Below are positions 24,389 through 36,297 of a stretch of 64,000 nucleotides of DNA, piece by piece (within the stretch, counting starts at the first letter, position 1; every line of letters begins with the position of its first letter). The position numbers and the translations under genes were made by a program. The notes beneath the pieces were generated by a model. It made no database searches and was not told the origin of the DNA. It was given only the letters and a program-made list of their open reading frames with translations. The stretch is from the NCBI GenBank assembly GCA_025738555.1, contig JAOVFP010000003.1:3906001-3970000 (forward strand). The letters are read 5' to 3'. The stretch is from Cyathus striatus. Lineage: Eukaryota; Basidiomycota; Agaricomycetes; Agaricales; Nidulariaceae.

Positions 24389-25557
24389 TGTAGGTGCACT
24401 GACTGGTAGAAGAGTATTACTGGTATATAAATCCAAATGCCAGTTGATGTGATCCTGGGTCAGTTCCTAGTTTGTGTTGTATACCTCCTCATTTTCTGTG
24501 ATGTCTATTGAATACCCCTATCGGCTGGAATGATGAGACACATTTGAAAGTTAAGTTCCCTGTAAATTGGTGCCAATGCAAGACGTGCTCTGACAGAAAG
24601 ATGACGAACAATGGTGTTAACACGTCTCGTGAACGTCAGCTAGTCTTGAGTCTGAGCCTGGGTACTTGAATGTAAAGCATAATTGCAATATAGGGAGGTG
24701 GCGATCCATACTTTATTCACTGGTATGTCATGAAATGGAATGTGGCTGAAGCAACGCTGGAATTTAGTGGCCGGAGAGACTGTATAGGAGCAACAGTGGG
24801 GAGGTTAGACTTTTGATTTGATTTGGATTAAATGCACAAGTAACTTGAATTTGAAGAAAGCTAACTTTCTGTGAAGTTTGACTTGCCAGATACTTATGGC
24901 CATCCATCAGCCCCAGTCATTGACCACTCATATTAGATTCTGCACGTTTGGGGAAATGTGGTGACGATGGAGGGAAATTAGAATATATGCAAGCACGTTC
25001 GTGGTTTTTGAGGTGAAATTGGACCACCAACAAGCTTCAAGCTTGCTTTGCAGAACCTTGACTGGCACTCAATGCACTGATCGCATATTTGGATCAGGGC
25101 TCTTGTTGGTGGTCAAGGTCCCTGCTTTAGTGAGTTATGAATCAAGCAGTGCTGTAGGAAGAGGATGGGAGTGAATGAACCAGACTCCACCGATATCGGA
25201 GTCCCTCCTTCAAGTTCCACTAGCTAGACATGGTTGAAGCTTGAATGTAGCGAGGCAGTGGAGAGTAGCAGTTAGTCCTGCTGGTCCACCATCAATGATT
25301 AAGACTCATGCATTTAGGGCATTGGTAGCCTAGGTCTGGTTGGACGGTTGGGGCTCAAGACAAAGGTGAGGGGCCAGGGCTGGGGGGGACTCGGTTATCA
25401 ATGGGGAAGTAATAAGTCATTGGTGAATTCGAAATGGCTACTTTTCATTTCTTCATGACAGAGTAAGTAATGGATCTGGGAGGGTAGTGGAGGTAGTGGT
25501 CGATGTTAGATCCAATTGAAATGGCGTAGGCTGATTTGGGCTAGGATCCGGGTTAGG
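24389..25557. other. Intergenic DNA upstream of the GS-like pseudogene
   Basis: No gene was recognised. It contains short inverted motifs (AAGCTTCAAGCTTG near 25030-25043) and ordinary mixed-composition DNA. It ends at the target duplication of the hAT MITE. Confidence 0.4.
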
Positions 25558-25565
25558 GTTAAAAG

Positions 25566-26271
25566 TAGTGTTGCCGCCACTCAGCTCAGCTCACCTCCTG
25601 CTCGGCTCAGCACCACTTACTGTCCCTGTAGGATAAAGAGCTGAGCTGAGCAAAATGGAATAGCTCAGCTCTCCTCGGCTCAGTGAGCTGAGCTACTTGA
25701 GTGGCCGCTCAGGCACCTATATTACAAATAGATAAGTACAAATGAATTTTGGTACATATTTAAACTGGAATTAAGTGTTTACTCAACCAGAAGAGACTGA
25801 ATAGCAATGTCTATATCCTCAGCTGCTGCAAACTAATTTGCATTTTCCATATCCAATTCAAGCATCTGCTCCTCCTTACTTACATAGTCCCTCTGTAAAG
25901 TTAAGTGCACACCCAGATCGTATGCAGAATTTGAGCATTTGTAATGGCTCCATAATCTTGGGTAAAATTTGATTGTGTCATCATCTCTTTCCCTGATGGG
26001 AAAACACGTTCACATGGAGCTGGAGCAGGTTGTCAGTGTCTGACTGAAATGTGGTTAGGGTTTTGTTTCATTTTAATTTTTGACATTATATAACTATGTT
26101 CCCACAAATGCCCAGGAGTGGTTAGCTCAAGCTCGCTCAGAGCTGTCAGCTCAGCTCAGGATTCAGAGCTAGTCAGCAGGAGCCATGAGCGAATAACGAC
26201 TGCTCAGCTCAGTGAGCTGACAGCTCCGCTTAGCGGCTCAGCGGCTCCAAGCTGAGCCAGCGGCAACACTA
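25566..26271. mobile_element. 706-bp hAT-type MITE with CTCAGCT subterminal repeats
   Basis: The termini are inverted: TAGTGTTGCCGCCACTCAGC at the left and TAGTGTTGCCGCTGGCTCAG read inward from the right. The 8-bp GTTAAAAG occurs on both sides (25558-25565 and 26272-26279), which fits the hAT superfamily. Both subterminal regions are packed with CTCAGCT/AGCTGAG motifs in both orientations, likely transposase-binding sites. There is no coding capacity. Confidence 0.85.
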
Positions 26272-26568
26272 GTTAAAAGTAATCGTGCTCGTCGACGCCC
26301 ACGGCCCTCAGGCCTCAGCACATTGAATTCGTCACACCACGTTGACTCTTGAGCATGCTCAACTTTCGCATCCCTCTTTCTTCTCCATCCTAAGTTAATG
26401 GTTTGTTGGCTCTACCGTCTGATGTCTTGCTACCACTGATCCTTGGAGTCCAAAACCCTGAAATATGTCGGCTGCTTTGAGTGGGCTTTGAAATTTTGAC
26501 CTCAGACCAGCCTCAGGAACTTTCACAGCCCTCGTGCATACTTCAACTCCCACCGTTTCTTCTCATCG
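26272..26568. other. Short intergenic stretch upstream of orphan copy A
   Basis: This lies between the MITE and the start codon of copy A and likely holds its promoter. No clear TATA box was identified. Confidence 0.3.
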
Positions 26569-27501
26569 ATGCCCATAGTACTTAGGACACTGTCGAGGTA
26601 TCACACTACACTGAACGGCCTGCCCTTCAGCGTCTCTTGCACCTCGTCTCCTGCTCTCCGGTTCCCTCGAATGCATGCTGCTAATTCTAAGCTACCTGTC
26701 ACCAGACTCACCTTTGCACCACGAACACTACACACAACATCAACGTGTCCACAGAGCATCTCTAGCTCAACCTCAAGCGACCCCACTCCCACACTTTTGT
26801 ACAGAATCCACTACAGGCGCAATGGAACTCAACGCTCAAAGGTGCTAGGCACGATAATCGGTACATCCCACCACAGTTCATTCGTTCATCACACAACTGA
26901 TTGACACTTGGCAGGCCTCTCAATAGCCTCCATCGTCTTCACTATGTCCACCTTGTACACCGTATACAACCTCCATAGAAGAGCAACAGCCCTCGACATC
27001 ATATCCCAGCTCCGAACCCATACCTACTTGAATATCTCAGCATTAGGTCTCCTCCAGTCCATCAAAACCACCACACGCATTCTTGTGAAAGCAACCGAAG
27101 CTCCTGCTACATTTCACCTAAACTACCTCCTCGATATCACAGAAAAGTATATCAAGTTACATCAAGTGGAAATGGACAACTATGAGGTGGAATTTTTTTC
27201 TTGGTATCCTCTGCCTGTGCCACAGGAGGTGCTAGATATGCTGCGTTATGTGGGGCTTGTGAAGACCAACTTGGAGGTGTGTATGGTCCTAATTGACTAC
27301 TTGATTGACCATTGTGTGCAAGACCTTGGTCCAGTGTTTGTTGTGGATAATATCATGGGAATGGTGCTTGAATGTTTGGACTTAGTACATCACATTGCGG
27401 AGGATGAGGAGGCAGGGAGGTTGAGTGATCGCGTAATGGATGATGTGAAGAAGGAGGAAGAAGATGAGAAGGATAAGAGTGATGTACAGGTTATTGGATG
27501 A
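26569..27501 (+). CDS. Orphan family protein, copy A (intact)
   Basis: Two exons, 26569-26860 and 26915-27501 (54-nt intron GTACAT..GGCAG, phase 1), code for 292 residues. Exon 1 is Ser/Thr/Arg-rich and poor in acids, like a mitochondrial or signal-type leader, and ends in YRIHYRRNGTQRSKVLGTII. Exon 2 starts with a hydrophobic stretch (GLSIASIVFTMSTLYTV) and goes on as an all-helical acidic region with ITEKYIKLHQVEMDNYEVE and MLRYVGLVKTNLEV, ending in a charged tail DKSDVQVIG. The intron position and phase are shared with the other copies. I know no named family; function is unknown, and membrane anchoring is an inference. Confidence 0.7.
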
Positions 27502-27728
27502 TGTTATGGTATTCATTTAGACTTGGTCACAGCAGCTTTCACCGACTGCTACTTCGGGTCTTGGGGCAGACACATCTACCGCATGAGATGGATGTTTGAT
27601 ACGAGGTGTATTCGGTGAGCCACTGGTGATGCACTGAACTAAAACTGTGTGGATAGAAGATATAAAGCAATTATGAAATCCGCCAGTCCATATCGCAACA
27701 GGGTATATTACAATCCATACACAAGTAA

Positions 27729-28737
27729 CTACTTAACCTCTCCTCCTTCTTGCACACCGCTACCTCCATCCCCAACATCAATAGTAGACACAACATCAAA
27801 CAACATATCAGCCATCGCCAACTCATAGTTTGAAAGTTTTATCATAGTATAAATTGGTGAATTTCCCGCTTGCGCATTCTCGTCAACCATGATCAACAAT
27901 TCACCGAACTGCAGATAAAGGAGTTTAGCTGCATCCTTTGGAGTGCTAGCTATCATTTCCTGGAAGTTCGAACCTGCGGTTACGAATTCCTTGACTTTTA
28001 TTTTGCTGTTGATTATCTTTCGCCATCGTTTTGGATGTGTTTTAAATTCCTGTTTGAATTTTGAGATTAGGCTGTCCTGATTGGATGGGTGGTCACTGGG
28101 TTGAGACATTTTGCTGTACAAAGCAGCTAGCTGAGGATTTTTATAGCTCCAAATGGCCTTCTTTATCCAGTTCTGATTCTGTATCCGATCATGCTCGTCT
28201 TCAATGTGTTTTAAAATGCCCAGGATGATGGATATATGCTCCAGCAGCTCTTCCGGTGTGGACGTTTCATCTAAATGGAAAAGGCGAAGGCGTAGTTGTA
28301 GATCGCAAACTATATCTGCTGCATTGTGTATACACTCCAATTCAGCTAGCCATGAGGTTGCTTCGTATGCCATGGAGATGGAGAAGAGGGTTAAACTAGC
28401 TGGTTCGTGATTGCAATGTAAGCTGGATTTTTAGAGTAATGCTACTGTACTGACTGATGGCTGCGCCCCTCCGTATCGACCTTTGTGCTCCATTTGTCCT
28501 GTACAGAGCTTGATAAAATAGACTTGAAATCGTGATGGGTGGAGATGTGGCATTGGTAAGTGACAAAGTGGTGTACAGAGCTTGTGCTCGTGCCTGTGGT
28601 TCTGCAGTGAATGACAGTGTGATCTGAGCCTTTGTTCTTGTTCGAGGGAATTTAGTAGCAGTGGTGAAGGTAGGAGAAGGTCGAAATGACAGCGTGTTCA
28701 GTGTAGTACGCGACTTTGATAGTGTCCTTTGTGACAT
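27729..28737 (-). CDS. Orphan family protein, copy B (intact)
   Basis: Two exons, 28737-28455 and 28399-27729 (55-nt intron, phase 1 as in copy A), code for 317 residues. Exon 1 is MSQRTLSKSRTTLNTLSFR and further, closely shaped like copy A's leader, ending YRTNGAQRSIRRGAA. Exon 2 opens TSLTLFSISMAYEATSW and holds a helical domain with many Lys/Glu, then LLIMVDENAQAGNSPIYTMI and MADMLFDVVSTIDVGDGGSG. It is the most diverged full-length member. It converges on copy A with 227 bp between the stop codons. Confidence 0.65.
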
Positions 28738-30211
28738 TGCTATCGATGAGCGGGTTGGCGAAGATGGAAATTAAGTGTGAGAATGGGGAGTGCTAAGTAT
28801 TGCCACGGGTAATGCGGTAACGTGCAGAGGACCGTTCTGGTTATCGGGCCGCTAATAATTAAACTAACTCTGCATAAGTACACTCCAAGCACAAAGTTTT
28901 AACGTTAGCTGTTACTAAAATACACATTTGTAGTCAAATACTTGACCTAAGTAATATTGTCAATTAAATCATGGATTAATAGCAGAATCTGGAGATGTGG
29001 GATAGTCAAGACATCAAGTACATACAAAGAAATTTAACGTGCTTTTAGTTTGACTTGTGCAAGCATGGAGTCTTAAGCCCAGGACCCATGACAAGGGAGC
29101 ACGAGGAAGGATAACAAGTATCCCACCCACCCTGGGGAGACGTACCTTTATATCCCGAATCTCAAATGTTGTCAAATGCTATCGATGTCGGCGTGCCAGA
29201 AGGTTAGGATAGGAACGGGATCGAAACAATAGACAAATATGCCAGTTCAACGCCAAACCTAAGTCCGACAAAGCACACATTTTATATAATTAAAACATGG
29301 TGGGTATAGCACAAATTGTACAGAGGAAATATCAGAATGCTAATGAAATAAGCGTGCCAACAAACCTAAGTTGTGAATAGCACATGTGGAGTGCTATCCC
29401 CAGCCTGGTGGACAGCACAGATTCGCCAGACACACGACTCGCTACCGAGGAATGTGTGTTCAACAACAATCCTAAGTTGTGTGGACGTCGTGCATGCCAA
29501 ACCTGGTGGGTACAACACATATCTGCCCATCAGAAAAGCCAGGGATGAATGTCGAGGTTTCAGATATGGTCGTCGCCAGAGACCGAAGTTCGAACCAAAG
29601 CTGCACAAGAAAAAGAGGAGTGAGAGGTTGGCGAGAAGGAGAGTACGCACTTTTCAAAACTGCCAGGCACGACCCCAAGACATCATCAGAGACCGCAGGT
29701 GGCGGACAACATTTTTCGCTAGAGATGGAGAAACGCTAGTAAATAGGCATTCCTGAGCCAAAAGAAGATGGGTCCAGGAGGCTGACATGGACGATGGAAG
29801 CGAGAGTGTAACCAAGGATGCCGCAAAGAAAACCACTAGTAGAGAAGATTATGGGTAAATATCAATGAAAGTTAATGAGATAAAACATACATCTGGATAA
29901 GTTCGCGATAAATTCAATAAACAATGAGCGGTTGGCCACCACAAATATAGAATTAGCCTGAGTGAACACTTACCAGTTCTGAACAGCATGAGGGATAGTA
30001 AGAATGTATGGAGGGAGTATGAGGCAAATAGTAGAGATGGAAAAGTCGAGATGATGGTGGTTTGGAAGAAAGAGAGTGAAGGTGAGGCTGTCGAATATTT
30101 AGGTGGCTGGATGTCTGCCGGATTCCAACAGTCAAATAGCGCTTCAGCCTCCAACGGACCCATAATATGAAGTAACTTATTAAGAACGGGCCACAGTTTA
30201 CAGAGTAGAAA
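28738..30211. other. Gene-less stretch with diverged ~106-bp repeats
   Basis: Around 29250-29560 three diverged units recur about every 106 bp, marked by CCTAAGT(T/C)(G/C) followed by a GCAC phrase and then (G/C)CTGGTGG or GGTGGGTA with (A/C)AGCACA. Overlapping open frames on both strands (29366-29836) have no domain and follow the repeats. I see no supported gene. Confidence 0.4.
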
Positions 30212-30442
30212 ATGAACATTGGAGGCAATTTAGACTTTCTTATAATTGATATTTTCCAAACGTTTGAAGACCTGTATTATTTAATCAAAGAGGATGCACA
30301 AGCGGGATATTCGTCGATGTTCACTATGATGAGACTTACACACTGTGGGGTGAAGTTGGCAGAGATGCTGTTCGATATTGCGGTTACTATTGATGCTGGG
30401 GATGGAGATAGTGGTGTGCACGACGGAGAAGCGAGGTTTTAG
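30212..30442 (+). pseudogene. Orphan family copy E, 3' fragment
   Basis: The frame LYYLIKEDAQAGYSSMFTMM followed by AEMLFDIAVTIDAGDGDSGV matches the C-terminus of copy B (LLIMVDENAQAGNSPIYTMI, ADMLFDVVSTIDVGDGGSGV). No 5' part was found nearby, so it is a fragment. Confidence 0.6.
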
Positions 30443-30583
30443 TTGGATTGTAATATACCCCGATGTACATATGGACTGGTGAACATTGACAGTTTAGTGC
30501 ATACATCTCACGGGGTAAACGTGTTTGCTCGAAGACCCGGTCATGAAAACTGCTGTGTCCAAGTCCAAATGAATACTATAACA

Positions 30584-31526
30584 TCATCCAATAACCTGTA
30601 TACCTGAACTACCACCCTTCTCTGCCTTCTTCTCTTCCCGCTTCTTCATATGATCCTTTACGTGATCACTCAATGTCCCCGCCATTTCCTCCTCCGCAGT
30701 CTCAGCCACAACTGTCAAACAAAAAACCATCCTATCCATAATAATTTTCACCAAATCCACCAGATCGCCATGTTGCACACGACCAGGATCAGTCGTCTCC
30801 TGAATGAACCCCATATACCCCACAATCATGCCCTTCATATACTCCACATAACGCAGCATTTCTGGCACCTCCGTCGTTAGAAACATATGCATATACTGCT
30901 GAAGCTGCTCAGACCCAACATGGTAGTTGTCCATCTCCACCTTATGTAGTTTTATATACTCCTCTGTGGTATCGAGGAGGTACTTCAGGTTCACTGGGGG
31001 GTGGGGTGTTCTCAAGAGGATGGACCTAGTGGGTTCGATGAATTGTAGGAGACCTTCGGTGTGTTGTTGGTAGGGTTGGGCTTGGAATTGCATTATGATG
31101 TGGAGGGAGTCTGCTCTTATGTCCTTTGGGTTTTTGGTGTAGGCGGTGAATAGTGTTACGTCAATGGAAGTGATTGAGAGGCCTGTGCAAGTTCTGTTGG
31201 CATTTGGGAATAGTGAAGGACAGTGGGTGGGACGTACCGATTATCACACTTAGCACCTTTGATCGCTGAGTTCCATCATGCCTGTAGAGTATCCTGGAAA
31301 AGAGTGTACCAGCGGGGATGCTGGATGCTACGCTAGGGAAGTACAGTGGTGCGTGTAGCGTTCAAGCTTGTACGCGTAGTTCTGAGAGCCTGGTGACAGG
31401 TAGCTTGGTTGCCCATATTCAGGGGAATTGGAGTGCAGGAGCAGGAGACAAGATGGGAAAAGCGCGAAAGAGTAACCCATGTAGTGCAGTGCGATACCTC
31501 GACAATGTCCTTTGTGCTATGGGCAG
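30584..31526 (-). pseudogene. Orphan family copy C, exon 1 broken
   Basis: Exon 2 (about 31200-30584) is open: GLSITSIDVTLFTAYTKN, LLDTTEEYIKLHKVEMDNYH and a charged end GGSSGIQVIG. Exon 1 can be traced to 31526-31245, with the donor GTACGT kept at the family position. However, the start codon is CTG (31524-31526) instead of ATG, and TGA stands at 31419-31421, at the same codon as in copy D. Copies A, C and D share the same intron site. Confidence 0.65.
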
Positions 31527-31806
31527 AAAGGCGTTTGAAAGATAGGATGGGATGGAGAGGAAGGAGAGATAAGAAAGCTAAGCGTGCTCAGCGTAGTAGT
31601 ATGATAAATTCAATGTGCTGAGTCGCGGGCATCAACGAGTCCTCTATCCACACAGTTGTAGTTCAGTGTATCGTCAGTGGGTCACCACATATACCTCGTA
31701 TTGAGCTTCCCTCTAGGCTAACGGAAGATATACTCACTCCAAGACAAAAGTGACAGTTGGTGAAATCAGGCCTGCTGTGTATAACTTCCAAGTGAATACC
31801 ACAACA

Positions 31807-32733
31807 TCATCCAATAACCTGTACATCACCCTTACCCTTCTCTTCGTCCTTCCGATTCCTATCACCCATTACGCGATTGCCCAACCTCCCCACCTCTTCA
31901 TCCTCCGCAATGCGAGCCACTACAGTCAAATGTTCAAGCACCGATTCCATAATATAATCTACCAAAACTACTGGGCCCAGCTCCTGCAGACGAACATAAA
32001 TTACGAAATCCATTGCCTTCATACATACCACAAGATTCCGCTTTGCAAGCTCCACGTAATGAAGCATATCCAGCACCTCCTGCGACATAGGCAGAAGCAG
32101 AAGCTGCAGATCATCCACCTCGTAGTTGTCCATTTCCGCTTGATGTAGCTTGATATACTTTTCTATGATATCGGGGAGGTATTTTAGGTGTGGTGGGGGA
32201 TCAGTTGCTTTCGCGAGAATGGACGTTATGGTTTTGATGGACTGGAGGAGACCTAATGCTGGGATATTCGAGTAGGATTGGGCTTGGAGCTGGGATATGA
32301 TGTCGAGGGCTGTTCCTCTTCTATAGAGGTCATATGCAGTGATCCAGGTGGATATAGCGAAGACGATGGAGGCTATTGAGAGGCCTGCCGAGTGTCAATC
32401 AGTTGGGTGATGAATGAATGAACTGTGGTGGGACATATCGATTATCGTGCCTAGCGCCTTTGAGCGTTGAGTTCCATCGCGCCTGTAGCGGATTCTGTAC
32501 AAAAGTGTGCGAGCAGGGATGCTTGAGGTTGAGCTAGAGATGCTCTGTGGACACATTGATGTTGTGTGTAGTGTTCGTGGTGCAAAGGAAATTCTGGTGA
32601 CAGGTAGCTTAGAACTAGTAGTTGCCCGTATTCAAGGGAACCGGAGAGCAGGAGACGAGGTACAAGAGACACAGATGGGCAGGCTGTTCAGTGTAGTGCG
32701 ATACCTCGACAGTGTCCTAAGTGCTATGGACAT
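31807..32733 (-). pseudogene. Orphan family copy D, stop and splice-site lesions
   Basis: Nucleotide similarity to copy A is high across both exons. It starts MSIALRTLSRYRTTLNS at 32733. TGA at 32632-32634 replaces the CGA Arg codon of copy A. The intron donor, GTACAT in A, is ATATGT here (about 32434-32439), so the G of GT is lost. The rest of exon 2 is open (MDNYEVDDLQLLLLPMSQEV and further to KGDVQVIG). Copies C and D sit in tandem on the same strand. Confidence 0.7.
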
Positions 32734-32739
32734 CAATGA

Positions 32740-33280
32740 GAAGAAACGGTGGGAGTGGAACCATCAAGCATGCACGGGTCAAATTTCAATGCCCACCTAA
32801 AGCAGCCGGCATTTCATTGGTTTGGACTCCGAAGACCAGTGGCAGCAAACAAACAGCAAGACATCCACAAGGGTGCACATGGATTGAATTTTCCCATGGT
32901 AGGTATGGTAGGTAGGTACTGCTGGAGGCTCGAAAAAATATTTTTGGTACCTCTTATACAATGAGATTTTATACCATGTTGAGTGAGCTTGAGGTTCATA
33001 AAAGTCATTCAATGTTAGTTCTTGTATTTACATAGTTTGATTTGTCTAATTCACAGAGTCAGAGTGATGTTTGAGGCTAAAATGCACTTATCTACAACTT
33101 ATCTAAGTTGTTGTTGTCTCATCTATATGATTACATAATCATGGTCATTTTTCACTATGATTGTATTGAAGACTCATTGAGGACTATTGTCACTCCTGTC
33201 TCCAATGAACACTGCAGTAAGTCATCCTTCACACAAGCAGACAGTATCTAGCTATACATTAAACTAGCCTTCATCACTAG
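32740..33280. other. No gene seen
   Basis: This is mixed to AT-rich DNA between copy D and the zinc-finger fragment, with a short GGTAGGTA repeat at about 32900. No frame with a domain was found. Confidence 0.35.
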
Positions 33281-33284
33281 TCCC

Positions 33285-33603
33285 ACTAGGGGTCCTTGAT
33301 TCTGAGGGTTATGCCATATGTCCAGAATGCAGAATAAGGTTGAACTGCCAGCACATCAGCATTTCCAACCCTACCCTGAATCATATGGGGAAGAAAACCT
33401 GCAAAGATAACAAATCTAAGTGTGACAAGGGAGCAAAGATCAAGAAGAACACCTCATTGCTCACCTTCTTTATGAAGCCAAAGGCCACACCTGTCCCTTC
33501 AACAGTTACACACCCAGCCATTATCAACAACCCATCAGCTTGGCAGTGGAATGTAACACTGCTGGATGTGAAACACAGTGGGTATGTTGACATTCATTCA
33601 TAA
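33285..33603 (+). pseudogene. Transposon-like zinc-finger protein fragment
   Basis: Reading from about 33285 gives GVLDSEGYAICPECRIRLNC, then HMGKKTCKDNKSKCDK, then SLLTFFMKPKATPVPSTV. The spaced C-x2-C and H-x5-C pairs look like a BED or related zinc finger, and the basic linker plus VPSTV-type proline tail is common at the start of basidiomycete transposon proteins. The frame stops at 33603 with no further domain. Confidence 0.45.
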
Positions 33604-34124
33604 CAGAACTTTACTCACCTGAAGCATCCACAGTACCATCTGAAATGTGTCTCAGATGGACCACTTCCTTGTAACTGGAGTTGCAATGCATGCTGAAGCA
33701 ATGTCAGAGGAAGAAAGGGAGGAAAAGGTTCTAAACAAGCATGGAAGTAAAGTAAAAATAGAGTACCTTCCTTATTAGGAAATTGATCGGCTTAGTAAGG
33801 CTTAGTAAGGTAGGTAGGTAGGGCATTGAGGAGATTTCAGAAAAATAGACCCTAGGTCTTTTTATTTAATCTGTGTGCACCCTTGGACATCCATGTATCA
33901 GACAGTAGAACAATCAGACTAAAGATCTGGGATGGAGAAAGAGACGAGCACGATTAACCATAACATGGATGCTAACGCTGACTCTCTTTCCAAATAACTC
34001 GGATTTTAAGCAACACTAGCCATTTGGATCTAACTCGACCACGACCCAAAGCGACTACCCCACAATGAACCATCCATCGATAACCTAGCCGCCAAACTAA
34101 TCCCCTCCACCCCCCACCTCACCA
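33604..34124. other. Upstream region of the flavin monooxygenase
   Basis: This has a short tandem repeat of AGTAAGG and TAGG near 33795-33822 and CCACC-rich DNA just before the ATG. No other gene was seen. Confidence 0.35.
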
Positions 34125-35644
34125 ATGTCAACAACATCAAGCACACCAGCGACAGACCCCTACCCGCGCCCCAGCTGCATCCTAATCATCGGAGGAGGAC
34201 CAGCAGGCCTAACGACCCTCCACAACCTCACCACACTCGGTTCCTTCGACCATGTTGAGCTCGTAGAAAGGAGGGACAATATCGGTGGAGTCTGGTTCGT
34301 TCCCCTCCTTCTGCTTAGTTATATCATCGCTCACTGAACCAGGTACCTCGATCCTCCAGATCAATCCCATGGTCCAGCTCACCGGCACCGCTGGCCCTCC
34401 CCGGCATACAAAGGAATGATAGGAAATGTCCTCCCGACCAACCTCTCCTTCCATTCCCTCCCCTTTCCCCAACGTCCAGATCCACATCAGCCCTTCCCAA
34501 CATTATCAGATACACATGAGTATCTCCTCGCTGTTGCTGCGCCGTACCTCTCCTCTGGTGCAATACGGCTCAATACAGAGGTGCTGCATGTGGAAGAGCA
34601 GAAGGAGGGGTGGAAAGTCGTTTTGAGAGATGAGGTGAAAGATGAGGTGAGGGAGGAACGGTGGGATGCAGTAGTGGGTGCCGTGGGGTGGTATGATAAC
34701 CCTGTATGGCCTAATACGCCTGGTCTCGATGTCCTTCGTGAGCGTGGAGTCGCGAGACATGCAAAAGTGTGGACAGGATCAGAGGGGTACGAAGAAAAGG
34801 TATATCATCCCTTCCCACTTTCCTCCTCATTCCCGCTAACGACATGTCATAGCGCGTCCTAGTAATCGCCAATGCAAACTCCTCAAACGATATCGCAGCC
34901 CAACTGGCACCTATAGCCCAATCCCCAATATACCAGAGCATCCGCCGACCAGCGTTCCCGGGCTTCCCAAGTCTCCCCAACGAGCGAATCGAAATGGTTT
35001 CCCCAGTGCACGAGTACATCTTCCACGACTCAAACGGTAAGGTCGAGGTGAAATTATCCGATGGGCGAAGTATTCCCGATATCGACTATGTAATCCTCGG
35101 AACGGGATACAAAGTCTTCCCAGACTTCATACACGTCCTCAACACCGAATCCCAACTGAACCCAATAATCACCCCTACAACATACCCAAACCGCATCCCG
35201 CACCTGCACAATCTAATCCTCTACGCGCATAATCCAACGCTGGCGTTGACAGGTGCCCCAATGGCATTCACACCTTTTACCATATTCGATTTGCAGGCAA
35301 CGTGGCTTGCGCTGTGCTGGACACGCACTAACCCCATCATGTACCCTGAAATGACCGAAGGGAGGCTGAAGTACGATGAGGACCGAATTCGCACGGTGGA
35401 AGAATGGCGCAGTGGGATTGATAATCCCAGTGCACTGATGGTGTATAATGTGCTTGGTTTGGGTGAGGAGGATTATGCAAGCATGTTGAGGGCGGAGGTG
35501 GTTGCCGTTCGCCCGGAGCTTGGGCAAGTGTTGCCTGTTTGGAGTGAAGAGAGTAGGCAGGCAAGGGATAGAATGTTTGTGGCCAAGTTGGACGCTTTGA
35601 GATGGGCTAGAGTTGGGCTTGGGAAGGGAGAGGCGAGTGGTTGA
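34125..35644 (+). CDS. Flavin-containing monooxygenase, intact
   Basis: This is an FAD/NADPH-dependent monooxygenase that would hydroxylate a soft nucleophile or carry out a related oxidation; the substrate cannot be told. The exons 34125-34294, 34343-34799 and 34853-35644 join in frame to 472 residues. The FAD Rossmann motif IIGGGPAGL is near residue 27, then VELVERRDNIGGVWYLDPP. The linker VVGAVGWYDNPVWPNTPGL and HAKVWTG take the place of the FxGxxxHxxxY/W identity motif. The NADPH motif is VLVIANANSSNDIAAQ, lacking the usual GxGxxG glycines but like many basidiomycete members. GTGYKVFPDF is the C-terminal ATGY-like motif. All splice sites are GT..AG. It is one of the few undamaged host-type genes here. 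Confidence 0.85.
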
Positions 35645-36297
35645 ATGGTTTATATGCTACTTCATTGGTACACTCGTTACAATTATTCTGGCTGTATGTT
35701 TTCAGTCTCTCGAGAAATAAAGAGAACATACTATATATTAACCAAAATTCCTTCTATCCAGTATTCGGAGTGAATAGTTCAGTCAGCAAGGAGACCTCAA
35801 GCAAGAAACCGAACCTAGGCTGAGGTAGCGGACAGCGTGGGCGCAGCATCTGAAACAGCAGTTAGTAAAGTCTTGCCTAAGTTGTGGGGGACGAGACTCA
35901 CTCGACGCGTCAATACTAACAGGCGGGTGTCGGAGTTCGTCTCGGCCCCAGTAACAATTAGCGAAGTAGGGAGATGTGCACTTCGTGCACAGCCTCACCC
36001 ATACCCAGCGAGTAATCCAATAGGCAGATAGATTATAGAACGTATCGATAACCACAACAGTAAAAAGCACAACTTAATAATATTACTAGAGTACTTAATA
36101 ACCGTAGCATAAATACCTACTTTCTACCAGAAACCTCAAGCGCGAGTCAAAGACAATGACACCATTCTTCACTTCAATTTAGATTCGCATAGCATTTCTC
36201 GCAGCAGCTGGTACTGTTGAGTCACGCGACGAGTTTTAAGAAATTCTTTATGTACTTAGAATAACAATTCCAAATATATTCAAAAACTTAATATCCC
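35645..36297. other. Downstream of the FMO, no gene seen
   Basis: AATAAA-like signals occur close after the FMO stop (GAAATAAAGAG at about 35713). The rest is intergenic DNA with small frames only. Confidence 0.35.

Noticed and set aside
26569..27501. Orphan copy A as a mitochondrial import or respiratory subunit
   Set aside because: The leader-like exon and hydrophobic start alone do not show this; no known subunit motif is present.
34209..34760. Minus-strand frames opposite the FMO gene
   Set aside because: They lie antisense to exons with clear FMO motifs and have no domain of their own.
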